Positions 23,876-31,892 are shown, counted from the first letter of the stretch. The stretch is 34,833 nt of DNA from Alphaproteobacteria bacterium (GCA_009783145.1 WRHR01000002.1:1-34833); one strand, 5' to 3'. Program-made: numbers and translations. The notes: generated by a model from the sequence alone, not told the origin.

Positions 23876-24520
23876 ATGTCAGTTTTAGAGCCACCGGTTT
23901 TAATGTCGCGACTGATGTCTTTCGTTTTGGCGGCCGCCGCAGCTACTGCTTTGGCGCTGGTCTTTGCCGTCTCGAACATGTTCCCGCTGTCCAAGACCCA
24001 GGTCTTTCTGCTGAACACGAAACGCGTCGAAAACCAAGTCATCGAAATCCAACCCTTGTCATTAAGCGACAAGACCCTGGGGATTTATAAAGAAAGCTTC
24101 ATCAAGGAATACATTCGCGCGCGTAACGAAATAATCCCGGATGTCAGGGTAATGCGGCTGAAATGGCGCACCGGAGGGCCCGTTTATACCTGGTCCTCGC
24201 GCGAGGTTTTCGCCGCGTTCGCAAGAACATCCATGGTGCATGCTTTTATGCAGGATTCGCCCGATGTTCCGTTCTCGTGCTCGGTGGAGTTTCAGTCTCC
24301 AGGAATAGAGCCGCGCGGCCCGGATAAGTACGCGGTAAAATTCAGATGGTTCTGCACAGATAGTACTGGACAGACCCCGGCAAAAGATTTTACTATTGTC
24401 ATAGGATTAACCTCCGCGGGTGGCGTAAAATGGGGAACGCGGCTGGAAAACCCGCTGGGGCTGTCGGTATCGGAATACCAAATAGAATACGGCGGCAACG
24501 ACCCGCTGGATTCGTTTTGA
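23876..24520 (+). CDS. Type IV secretion VirB8-like protein
   Basis: VirB8 proteins are inner-membrane bitopic assembly factors of type IV secretion systems. The 214-residue product has a short cytoplasmic N-terminus, one transmembrane helix (about residues 16-37: AAAAATALALVFAVSNMFPL) and a periplasmic NTF2-like domain (YKESFIKEYIRARNEIIPDV, then VPFSCSVEFQSPG, ending SVSEYQIEYGGNDP). The start at 23876 has GGGAG somewhat far upstream (13 nt); MSRLMSF at 23903 is an alternative. It is first in a cluster with virB9- and virB10-like genes. Homology to VirB8 is by topology and context; the sequence is divergent. Confidence 0.75.
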   Translation: MSVLEPPVLMSRLMSFVLAAAAATALALVFAVSNMFPLSKTQVFLLNTKRVENQVIEIQPLSLSDKTLGIYKESFIKEYIRARNEIIPDVRVMRLKWRTGGPVYTWSSREVFAAFARTSMVHAFMQDSPDVPFSCSVEFQSPGIEPRGPDKYAVKFRWFCTDSTGQTPAKDFTIVIGLTSAGGVKWGTRLENPLGLSVSEYQIEYGGNDPLDSF

Positions 24521-24545
24521 TTTTCGCGCATGCGCGAAAATCAAA
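24516..24545. repeat. perfect 30-bp palindrome over the virB8-like stop codon
   Basis: TTTGATTTTCGCGCA is followed directly by its reverse complement, with no spacer, and includes the TGA stop (24518-24520). It touches the first unit of the next heptamer array. In RNA it would fold as a very stable hairpin without a T-run, suggesting mRNA processing or stability rather than termination. Confidence 0.85.
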
Positions 24546-24676
24546 GAGCACAGAGCACAGAGCATAGAGCATAGTTGATGCCGAATGTTTTGAAGATTTG
24601 TGCCTTACGCAAAATTGAGGTAAAAGATGATGAAAATTAAAATATCTATGCTCTGTGCTCTGTGCTCTGTGCTCTG
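24545..24676. repeat. inverted heptamer array (AGAGCAC) whose right arm is coding
   Basis: Arm 24545-24567 (AGAGCAC twice, then AGAGCAT) is perfectly complementary to 24646-24668 (23 bp); the right arm continues to about 24676. The loop contains the binding site and start of the virB9-like gene, and the right arm is codons 7-17 of its signal peptide. Confidence 0.92.
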
Positions 24677-26135
24677 CATTTTCGGCTTTGCCGGAAATGC
24701 GCTTGCGGATATTCAAGATGCTTGGGATAATCCCGAGGCCAATATGATAACCGGATCGTCAAAGCCGGGATATGCGCGGCTTACCTGGTCGCCGGGCACG
24801 GTTCTGCCAATTCGTCTTCGCAACGGAATGGTGACTATGGTTAATCTGCCGGCGGGCGAAGTAATCGGCGAAGGCATTGTTGGTGATGATGGGCTGTTTG
24901 ACCTTCAACAAAAGGCTGGCGGAACCTCGTTTACTATAACGCCGGAATCAAGCAACCAAGGCAGCGACACCAACTTGATCGTTACCGGGCAATCCGGAAA
25001 CAAATATATTTTCTATCTTCGGTCCGAGCCAAGCAACGCATCGGAAATAACTTATTCGCTGGTGGATGTGGTGGTCGACGGAAACCGCGGGCTGCCCGTG
25101 GTTGCGGGAGCAAGCAACGGCAGCGGAAGCAGCGCCAACGTATTCGTTCAGCAAAAACAATCCGCCGGGGTGATCGGCGTTGACGGCGAAGATTACGGAT
25201 GGATAAAGACCATGAAGATAGATCCGTCCGAATTCCGTTTCGACCTGGATATTTTCGTGCCGAATCCGGACGACTTCGTAATCGCGCCGGAGCGCGTGTG
25301 GCGCGACAGAATCTTTACTTACATTGACTTTGGCGACAAGGTTATCGCGATGACTCAGCGTCCTGTCGTGTCCTTGTTGGTCGAAGGCGGCGAAAGCCCG
25401 GTCGGATTCCGCACCGACGGCGAGCACGGAAGACTGCTGATCGTCGAGGCCGTCGGCGATATGGTGCTGCGCAGCGGGCAGCGAATCGTCTGCATAAAGC
25501 GGCGCGCAAAGCCGTTCCTGATCGCGGACACCGCGTCGGTTATGGCGCTGGCCGAAGCAAACGTGATGCAAAGCATGCGTTCCGCGCAGTCGCTGAACAA
25601 CGTAGGATACGGCGGGATGCCGATGATGCAGACTGGCGTCCCGGCCTTCGCCGGGATGACAAACGACTATGGTGTTGGCGGATACGGGCAGCCGATGATG
25701 ATAATGCAGCCTGCGGCGAGCTTTGGCGGCGCATCGGGCACTGGCGCGGTTGGAATCAATATGCTTCCCTCCGAGCGTAACACGGCCGGCGCTTTTCTGC
25801 CTCAGACGGATATCCCGATTATAAGCTCCAATCAGGTCGGCGTCGCGGTGGAGTTGAAGTCCGATACAAGCGTCAAGGCTCTGAACGACTATTGGAACAA
25901 GCTGCTGATAAAATTCAGCGGCGACGAAGGCCAGGGATTGCTTAACCCTTATCGGGACAGAGTATTCTTCGCGGTCGATGAAAGCGGCGTCGGCCCGCTC
26001 GGCGCGACCAACTCTACCGCGCGCCTGTACAGGTTGCGCATAGGCCCGTTCGCGGATATAGACGACGCCCAGAAACTGTGCGACAGAATGACCAAGTTCC
26101 AAGGAACAAGCTGTCACGTGGTAAGAATCCAGTAG
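24627..26135 (+). CDS. Type IV secretion VirB9-like protein with C-terminal SPOR-like domain
   Basis: VirB9/TrbG/CagX proteins form the outer-membrane ring of the secretion core. The 502-residue precursor has a signal peptide (about 1-27) encoded largely by the heptamer array. The N-terminal VirB9 domain (YARLTWSPGTVLPIRLRNG) and a C-terminal VirB9 domain follow (VWRDRIFTYIDFGDK, RLLIVEAVGDMVLRSGQRIVCIK, about 222-295). A Gly/Met-rich linker (about 325-395) includes VPAFAGMTN, which is the translation of a common palindromic repeat (25639-25656). The last ~80 residues (LYRLRIGPFADIDDAQKLCDRM to HVVRIQ) match the SPOR pattern, a septal peptidoglycan-binding fold not usual in VirB9. GAGG is 6 nt before the first ATG. 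Confidence 0.85.
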   Translation: MMKIKISMLCALCSVLCIFGFAGNALADIQDAWDNPEANMITGSSKPGYARLTWSPGTVLPIRLRNGMVTMVNLPAGEVIGEGIVGDDGLFDLQQKAGGTSFTITPESSNQGSDTNLIVTGQSGNKYIFYLRSEPSNASEITYSLVDVVVDGNRGLPVVAGASNGSGSSANVFVQQKQSAGVIGVDGEDYGWIKTMKIDPSEFRFDLDIFVPNPDDFVIAPERVWRDRIFTYIDFGDKVIAMTQRPVVSLLVEGGESPVGFRTDGEHGRLLIVEAVGDMVLRSGQRIVCIKRRAKPFLIADTASVMALAEANVMQSMRSAQSLNNVGYGGMPMMQTGVPAFAGMTNDYGVGGYGQPMMIMQPAASFGGASGTGAVGINMLPSERNTAGAFLPQTDIPIISSNQVGVAVELKSDTSVKALNDYWNKLLIKFSGDEGQGLLNPYRDRVFFAVDESGVGPLGATNSTARLYRLRIGPFADIDDAQKLCDRMTKFQGTSCHVVRIQ

Positions 26136-26141
26136 CCGTAA

Positions 26142-28859
26142 ATGAACACAATAACTACCACCATCTCCGAAGTAAAAAAGTCCATGCCGCGGCATGTGTT
26201 GTGGCTGGTGATGTTTGCCGCGTTTTTGGTGGTGGTTATTCTTTTCGTCCTGCTTATTACTAAAAAGTCTCCCGAAGCGCCGGCAGCGCCGGCGGCCGGG
26301 TTGGCCATAACAATAAATCCCGCAGATATTATGTGGACCGGGATTCCCGTCGGGGAAAAGCGGGTACAGACTATTAAAATCACCACAAGCGACTTTGCGA
26401 TTATCCCAAGCGTGAAATTGTCTGAAAAAGTCGCGGGGCTGGGCATTACGACCACCTGCGTCAATATGGGCGAAATCGCGCCGGAAATTCCTTGCTCGGC
26501 GGACTTGACTTGGAAACCGGAAACCGCCCTTGCGCGGACCAACGTCAAGATTCTGATAGAATACTACTCGGCGGACGCGCCAGAAGGAATGGCAAAAACT
26601 GTGGAAATCCCGGTTGCTCTTTCTGCGAGGAAAGCAATTGAAAAGACGGAAACCGCGCCGCAGAAAAAAGAAGACGCATCAGCGCCGGTTAAAGAAGAGC
26701 CTTTCTTCGCCAATCCGCCTGTGCCGAGCTCCGACGACATATGGGCTCCCGCTTTCGCTGAAGCCGGGGTGGGCAAGATGGGCGCCGAGCCGGAATTCGT
26801 TTTCGGGCAAGCGTATGAATTCGAGCCGCAGAAGAAAGAAGAAGCGCCAGCGCCGATTAAAGAAGAGTTTGAATTTGATTTTTGGCCGACATTCGAGCCC
26901 AGGCCTGCTTTCGCCGAGACGGTGGCGGCGCTGCCGGAACCTGCCTTTGCCGAGACTTCCTTTTTCGACGAATATACGGGGGACGAGTTCGCGGACGAGT
27001 CATCCTTCGCTGAAGCTACGGGCGACAGGCCGGAATTCGACTTTGATTACGATTTTGATTTCGAACAAGATTTCGAGCCTGAGCCGGAATTCAATCCGGT
27101 AATCGATGCGGTGAAAACCCTCAGCCCGCCCATCGCCTCTGCGCCCGCCGCAATGCCTTTGCCAAATCCCGCGGCATCTGCGCCCGCACCAGCGGCAGCG
27201 CCAAAGTCGGAAGACTGCTATGAGTTCGCGTTCGGGGGCTATGACGCATACGGCAAGCAAATCGGTTGGATCCGCCCTGCGGGCGGACGCTATCTCTTTC
27301 ATCCTTTCTCGGACAAAGACTGCAGCAAACCCACGGGAGAATATGACCCGGATACGGGATTCATTACCGACTTGAAAAATCCGGGGCGAAAAATCGGCTC
27401 GGATTCCGAGCGTATCAGGCTTATCGCCAGCGTCACGACCGTGCCGGCATTGTCCAATCCCTCTCAGCCGCGCCAAGACAACCGCGCGCGGCAATCCGCC
27501 GTGCCCGTGGATGCCGCAGGCGGCTCGAGGCAAGTCTTTTCCACGCCGCCGCCCGACCGTATTATGACGTCTTCGGGCGATTCGGTAGTGTCAAGCAAAC
27601 CATACGACCGGTCATTCATTCTTCGCCAGTACAAGCCGATTCCGGCGACCATAGTAAACGAAGTCCGCGCGGATCCAAAGACATTGCACGACCGCGGCTT
27701 GCCCGTGACGGCAACCGTCGACCGTCATGTTTATTCCGACAACGGGCGGACGATAATAATCCCGACGGGCACGATGATGCTGGGCTATGTTACCGGCGAA
27801 GTGCCGGGGCCGTATAAAGCCATCGGCAGAATGCAAATAGAATGGTACCAATTCATTCGCCCGGACGGGGTCGAGTTTAACTTTGCGGGCAGCAATCCGT
27901 TCTCGGGCGACTCTCAGGGCCGCGTCGGCGTTCCCGGCCACGGAAGCACGGACTATATGGAGCAATTCATAATGCCGATGATAACGGCGGCGGTGCCGGC
28001 GGCGGTGAACCTTATCGCGCCTATTTCGGACAGGTTCGTAAACCAGATCGATTTGGACCGCAACGTCGTCACGCAAAGCGGCCAGGTGCGCTCGTCGGAA
28101 CTCGCGAAAAACGAGATAATATCAACCTGGAACAAGGTCGCGCAAAAACTGATGGTCGATATGCTGGACAACACCGTGCCGCCGTTTACCATTGCCGCGG
28201 GCACGCGCATCAACGTATTTTCGCCGGTTGACTTGCAGGTTACCTGCGGTCTGGATAATTCGGATAAAAAATGCGCCATCAGCGAATTCGGCACCAACCC
28301 GCGCGCCAACTGGGGGCACAAGCCGACATTCGATATGACGGACGCTTCTTGGGTGGGGCAAGTCCGCTCGTTCGATATCCAGCAATACTGCGGACCGAAC
28401 GGCACCGTAACCGCTTCGGCGCAGCAAATAGCCGATGCCGGATTCGATTACCGCACGGTTGTATTCTGGTGCCAGGCAAGCCAGTATCAGGCCATCAATA
28501 ACGCACGGCAGCAGGCGATGTTCGATAACCAGCAGCAAATGGGATACGCCGCGCAGAACATGGGCCAGGTCGCGGCCACCACGGCAACCGGCAACGCGAA
28601 CGCGCAGCAGTATTTCCAAGGCACTCAAGCATATAACGAACAAGTCCTGGGGCTGAAATACGAGGATGGCGCAATCAAAAACCCGTTCGTGAAAGAAGTA
28701 CCGCCCCCGCAGGCGGCATTGCCCGGATTGATGTGCGAGGACGGGACTCCGCCGGACTTTAACGGCTGCTGCACCGGCGAAATCTATACCGATATGGGAG
28801 CGCAAGGGTTCAATTGCTGCCCGTCGATCGGGGGCGATTGTTTCCCGCCTCTGCTATAA
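26142..28859 (+). CDS. Type IV secretion VirB10/TrbI-like protein with Ig-like domain and acidic linker
   Basis: VirB10 spans the envelope and signals energy status to the outer-membrane pore. The 905-residue protein has one transmembrane helix (about 20-41), a periplasmic beta-sandwich of Ig/ASPM type (about 46-165; two Cys) and a long Pro/Ala/Glu linker. The linker contains runs such as FDFDYDFDFEQDFEPEPEF and several FAE-type segments that look repeat-derived. The TrbI domain follows (ATVDRHVYSDNGRTIIIPTG, GRMQIEWYQFIRPDG, ending PPFTIAAGTRINVFSPVDLQV, about 520-705). A Gln-rich segment and a Cys-rich C-terminus (CCTGEIYTDMGAQGFNCCPS) complete it. It starts 6 nt after the virB9-like stop. 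It is about twice the length of a typical VirB10. Confidence 0.88.
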   Translation: MNTITTTISEVKKSMPRHVLWLVMFAAFLVVVILFVLLITKKSPEAPAAPAAGLAITINPADIMWTGIPVGEKRVQTIKITTSDFAIIPSVKLSEKVAGLGITTTCVNMGEIAPEIPCSADLTWKPETALARTNVKILIEYYSADAPEGMAKTVEIPVALSARKAIEKTETAPQKKEDASAPVKEEPFFANPPVPSSDDIWAPAFAEAGVGKMGAEPEFVFGQAYEFEPQKKEEAPAPIKEEFEFDFWPTFEPRPAFAETVAALPEPAFAETSFFDEYTGDEFADESSFAEATGDRPEFDFDYDFDFEQDFEPEPEFNPVIDAVKTLSPPIASAPAAMPLPNPAASAPAPAAAPKSEDCYEFAFGGYDAYGKQIGWIRPAGGRYLFHPFSDKDCSKPTGEYDPDTGFITDLKNPGRKIGSDSERIRLIASVTTVPALSNPSQPRQDNRARQSAVPVDAAGGSRQVFSTPPPDRIMTSSGDSVVSSKPYDRSFILRQYKPIPATIVNEVRADPKTLHDRGLPVTATVDRHVYSDNGRTIIIPTGTMMLGYVTGEVPGPYKAIGRMQIEWYQFIRPDGVEFNFAGSNPFSGDSQGRVGVPGHGSTDYMEQFIMPMITAAVPAAVNLIAPISDRFVNQIDLDRNVVTQSGQVRSSELAKNEIISTWNKVAQKLMVDMLDNTVPPFTIAAGTRINVFSPVDLQVTCGLDNSDKKCAISEFGTNPRANWGHKPTFDMTDASWVGQVRSFDIQQYCGPNGTVTASAQQIADAGFDYRTVVFWCQASQYQAINNARQQAMFDNQQQMGYAAQNMGQVAATTATGNANAQQYFQGTQAYNEQVLGLKYEDGAIKNPFVKEVPPPQAALPGLMCEDGTPPDFNGCCTGEIYTDMGAQGFNCCPSIGGDCFPPLL
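26997..27029. repeat. rplC/rplW-type element inside the virB10-like gene
   Basis: Encodes ESSFAEATGDR in the acidic linker. It matches the coding strand of the rplC element at about 25 of 33 positions, in the same frame. Similar FAE segments occur near 26751, 26905 and 26940. Confidence 0.5.
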
Positions 28860-28860
28860 A

Positions 28861-28884
28861 AACGCAGCGAAAGCCGCGTTTTTT
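28861..28884 (+). terminator. intrinsic terminator after the virB10-like gene
   Basis: AACGC-A-GC, GAAA, GC-C-GCGTT followed by TTTT, one mismatch in the stem, starting 2 nt after the TAA. It implies that the next two genes may have their own promoter or depend on read-through. Confidence 0.7.
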
Positions 28885-29016
28885 AATTAGCAATGAGCAA
28901 TTAGCGATTAGCAATTATAAATTGATTTTTTCGCGATTTTATGATACTCTTCTCCAAAGAGAGAAATGAACAAATTTATCAAATCATTGCTAATCGCTAA
29001 TTGCTCATTGCTAATT
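28885..29016. repeat. perfect 31-bp inverted heptamer array (AATTAGC) whose right arm is coding
   Basis: 28885-28915 is an exact reverse complement of 28986-29016, with units AATTAGC, AATGAGC, AATTAGC, GATTAGC. The 70-nt loop holds the binding site and start codon of the next gene; the right arm is codons 7-17 of its signal peptide. Single-base variants of the units (for example the G in AATGAGC) are mirrored in both arms. The mini-hairpin GCAACGGC-TTC-GCCGTTGC (29017-29035) follows directly. Confidence 0.95.
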
Positions 29017-31128
29017 GCAACGGCTTCGCCGTTGCGTGCGGACAGTCCCATCGGCGGGCCGGGGCCGGCATTCCAGAACAGCGGAGGACTTCAGGGAAAT
29101 CGTACCGTATTTACCGGCAACATGGGCGCGATGAATAATAATCAGTGGAATAACACGATGAACCCGAACCCAAAGGGCCAGGGGGGGGCGACCGCCGACT
29201 TTGGAAATTGCAATTCCCTTATCTTGCGCTGCGCCCAGCCTAAATGCGCCGGGTGCACAAGCATGGAGTTGGCTATTCCGATCGTAAACGGCTGCGTGCA
29301 GAGCAACCCTGCGTGCAAGCAATACGGCGACGACTTGGTGCAAAGCATGGCGGCGCAACTGGTCAGCAGCGCGAATTCCAAGGCGAATGACGCGCAGGCG
29401 GCCGCAGCACAAGCGGCGGCGGCTCAAAGCGCGGCGCAATCATCGGCGGTGATGGAGCAGATGCAAATGCAGATGCAGCAGATGCAGATGGAAATGCAGC
29501 AGCAATCGGCGCAGAGCGCAATGGCGGTGCAGCAGGCGCTGGAAGAACAAAAGCAGTTGGCGGCCGAGCAAGCGGCGCAAGCGGCAGCGGCACAAGCGGC
29601 GGCGGCGGCGGCGACGCAGGCCGCAGCACCGGCGCAAGTGATACAAACCGCGGCGGCGGCGGGAGTGTCTGCGGATGTCTTGGCACGCGAGCAGATCGGC
29701 GGGAAAATATTGACTCAGATAGAAAATGCCGAGGTCGCGCTGAAAGAGATGAAGAACACCATGCAGAATGTTTTTGCATACGCGCGGTGCGACGCGAACG
29801 GAAACAATTGCCAGGGACCGCGGCGAGTAAAGGCTTTCAAGGCAAAGGCGAACAATTTTTTTGACCCGTATGAAAGGGTGCTGGACGAGATTTACGATGC
29901 GCTGATTCTGGCGCAAAGCCTGGGCGTGGATATCAGCGATATTTATATGATGCTGAACGGTTCGTGCAATGTCTGGGGAAAATATATGTGCCAGCCTTGT
30001 GATGGACCCACATATGATAAAGATAACAAATTAATTAATAGCGGTGCTTATGTAAGCGGCAATGTTATACATGAATGCACCAGCAATACTCGTAGTGACT
30101 CTACTAATGTATCCGGCTATTTTTACGACGTGGCGAAAGTTTGTGAGGAAGGAAAAAACTGCAAGGTATCGCCCGTGCAACATAGATGCACTCTTCTGCA
30201 AATGCTGACCAATAACGAAGAGATTCAACAGAACTGGCTGGATATGGATGCGGGGTCTTCGGGCGGAATTCGCGTTGCGTGCGCTTCGGACGCTTTGGAG
30301 AACTCCACTCTGTTCCGCAATCGCAAAAAGCAGGCCAGCATTGATATAGAAACCTTGCAGCAGATAATAAATCAAGACACGCCAAATATCTTCCGCAGCC
30401 TGGAGGATGCGCAGGCAGCCTTGAAATATTGCAGCATAGCCGACGAAGATATCGCGACTTTGCAAGTTCTTACGCAAAAGAAAACTCTTACTGCAACCGG
30501 CGGAGATTGGCGCAAAGTATGCGTAGCGGACAAAGACCTCAAACCGCGTGGCATTGTCGGCGCGATAACCATAACGCCTTCAAGCTGCGAGGCTGGTGTC
30601 ATTGCAACATTTGAAGAGCGAATAATCGGCTGCACCGGCGAAGCGAAAGACCTTTGCATACAGCAATATCAACACCAAAAAGATTCCAAAATCGCGCAAT
30701 GCAAAGCGGACCAAGCGGCAGCCGACGCGAAATGCATTGGGACCAGCGGACGCCTGGAAAATGGCAAATGCATATGCCCAGACACTCCGCCATTATATAT
30801 GCGATTTGTTTATGGCCGTGGATGCGTAGGTGGTGCGGAGTATAATGATATATTCCAAAACACATATACGCCGCCAGCCCAATTTGTGCCACAACCATGG
30901 TTGCCAACCACCGATGTTGACAAACCAAGCGGGGGGGTTAGTAATACTGCAAATACGAATACTGCAAATAAGAATACAAATGTTAAACCACCAGCTACTT
31001 TAACATTTGAGCAAATGCAGCAAAAGTCAAAATGCCCGGGCGCAGGCGGTCAATGGAATGAAACCGGTAAAATGTGTGATTGTTCAAAAGCTGCAAACTT
31101 TATGACATGCTTGCAAAAGTTGAAATAA
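28966..31128 (+). CDS. Unknown exported Cys-rich protein with Ala/Gln coiled coil, linked to the T4SS genes
   Basis: I do not recognise the family. The 720-residue precursor has signal peptide MNKFIKSLLIANCSLLIATA with cleavage near residue 25. An Asn/Gly-rich start and a Cys cluster (CNSLILRCAQPKCAGC, about 83-98) follow. Next are a long Ala/Gln/Met coiled coil (about 140-235), a mixed domain with many paired Cys (to about 620), a CICPD segment, and a low-complexity Asn/Thr linker before a final Cys-rich motif. Periplasmic or surface location with disulfides is inferred. A G8 tract (29181-29188, codon ~72) and a G7 tract (30931-30937) are slippage-prone. It lies directly after the virB10-like gene, so a secretion-accessory or substrate role is plausible. 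Confidence 0.8.
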   Translation: MNKFIKSLLIANCSLLIATASPLRADSPIGGPGPAFQNSGGLQGNRTVFTGNMGAMNNNQWNNTMNPNPKGQGGATADFGNCNSLILRCAQPKCAGCTSMELAIPIVNGCVQSNPACKQYGDDLVQSMAAQLVSSANSKANDAQAAAAQAAAAQSAAQSSAVMEQMQMQMQQMQMEMQQQSAQSAMAVQQALEEQKQLAAEQAAQAAAAQAAAAAATQAAAPAQVIQTAAAAGVSADVLAREQIGGKILTQIENAEVALKEMKNTMQNVFAYARCDANGNNCQGPRRVKAFKAKANNFFDPYERVLDEIYDALILAQSLGVDISDIYMMLNGSCNVWGKYMCQPCDGPTYDKDNKLINSGAYVSGNVIHECTSNTRSDSTNVSGYFYDVAKVCEEGKNCKVSPVQHRCTLLQMLTNNEEIQQNWLDMDAGSSGGIRVACASDALENSTLFRNRKKQASIDIETLQQIINQDTPNIFRSLEDAQAALKYCSIADEDIATLQVLTQKKTLTATGGDWRKVCVADKDLKPRGIVGAITITPSSCEAGVIATFEERIIGCTGEAKDLCIQQYQHQKDSKIAQCKADQAAADAKCIGTSGRLENGKCICPDTPPLYMRFVYGRGCVGGAEYNDIFQNTYTPPAQFVPQPWLPTTDVDKPSGGVSNTANTNTANKNTNVKPPATLTFEQMQQKSKCPGAGGQWNETGKMCDCSKAANFMTCLQKLK

Positions 31129-31131
31129 GAA

Positions 31132-31815
31132 ATGAGAAAATTTATTGTTGGATCTTTACTATTTATTCTCTGTTCGCCATTCGCGGTAAGGGCGGACGAC
31201 GACTGCGAATATATTAACCAACGGCTGGCGCTATGCAGCACTCATGCTTATAACATCGGAAAGCTGGAGAACCCGACGGACGCGGTGACGCGCCAGACTA
31301 TGGATGACGTGGTCGCGCTGAAATCCACCATAATAACTCAGCAGATGAAAAAGCAGTATGATTTCCTCGACACAACTGTGAAACGTTTCAAAACACAATT
31401 AGAAAAAGCGATCCTGACCGCGCAAATGCAAGCCGCCGGCGCGCCGGCAACCGAAAGCAGCAGCTCCAGCACTTCGTCGGGCAATAAACAAATCCCGTTC
31501 AGTGGTGCGGAAGATTGCTCTCAAATATTTTCCAATAAGGATAAAGTTGCATGTTTGCAAAGAAACTATATGAAAATTTATTACGCTTCTAATAATAAAA
31601 CCAGGCTGGATACTGCCGCTAAAAGACAAATGGAGGTAGATATCCGGGCTATGAAAAATATGACGGTTGGGGGTGTTTCAGCGAACATTTCCGAAGATTG
31701 CAAGAAATCATATAGCTCTCTTACTGTGAGCTGTCTAGATGAAATGCAAAGTGCAATGGCCAATCTCAACCAAGCCTTGGAAGAACAAGAAGCTAAGGCA
31801 CGATATGGCAAGTAG
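31132..31815 (+). CDS. Unknown exported protein with Cys pairs, downstream of the T4SS cluster
   Basis: The 227-residue precursor starts 3 nt after the preceding stop, so the two genes are almost certainly co-translated. Signal peptide MRKFIVGSLLFILCSPFAVRA; then helical segments with regularly placed Cys (DDDCEYINQRLALCS, EDCSQIFSNKDKVACLQ, EDCKKSYSSLTVSCLDEM), separated by a Ser-rich linker (about 105-120). The pattern suggests a small helical, disulfide-bonded periplasmic protein. No family recognised. A terminator follows at 31846. Confidence 0.8.
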   Translation: MRKFIVGSLLFILCSPFAVRADDDCEYINQRLALCSTHAYNIGKLENPTDAVTRQTMDDVVALKSTIITQQMKKQYDFLDTTVKRFKTQLEKAILTAQMQAAGAPATESSSSSTSSGNKQIPFSGAEDCSQIFSNKDKVACLQRNYMKIYYASNNKTRLDTAAKRQMEVDIRAMKNMTVGGVSANISEDCKKSYSSLTVSCLDEMQSAMANLNQALEEQEAKARYGK

Positions 31816-31845
31816 TTTTCTAATTTCCCGCGGTTGCGGGACTTG

Positions 31846-31877
31846 TCCCCCAGAGCTTTAGCGAAGGGGGATTTTTT
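31846..31877 (+). terminator. intrinsic terminator ending the T4SS-linked genes
   Basis: TCCCCC, a 14-nt loop, GGGGGA, then six T. A further hairpin TCCCGC-GGTT-GCGGGA (31826-31841) lies just upstream. The terminator loop contains AGCTTTAGCGAA, of the repeat type seen elsewhere. Confidence 0.75.
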
Positions 31878-31892
31878 ATTGTTGCACGGACT

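Noticed and set aside
24948-26195. Minus-strand open frame of 415 codons opposite the virB9-like gene
   Set aside because: His/Arg-rich shadow; the plus strand has a signal peptide and VirB9 motifs.
19982-29016. CRISPR array
   Set aside because: The heptamers are too short, have no spacers, are arranged as inverted arms, and no cas gene is present.
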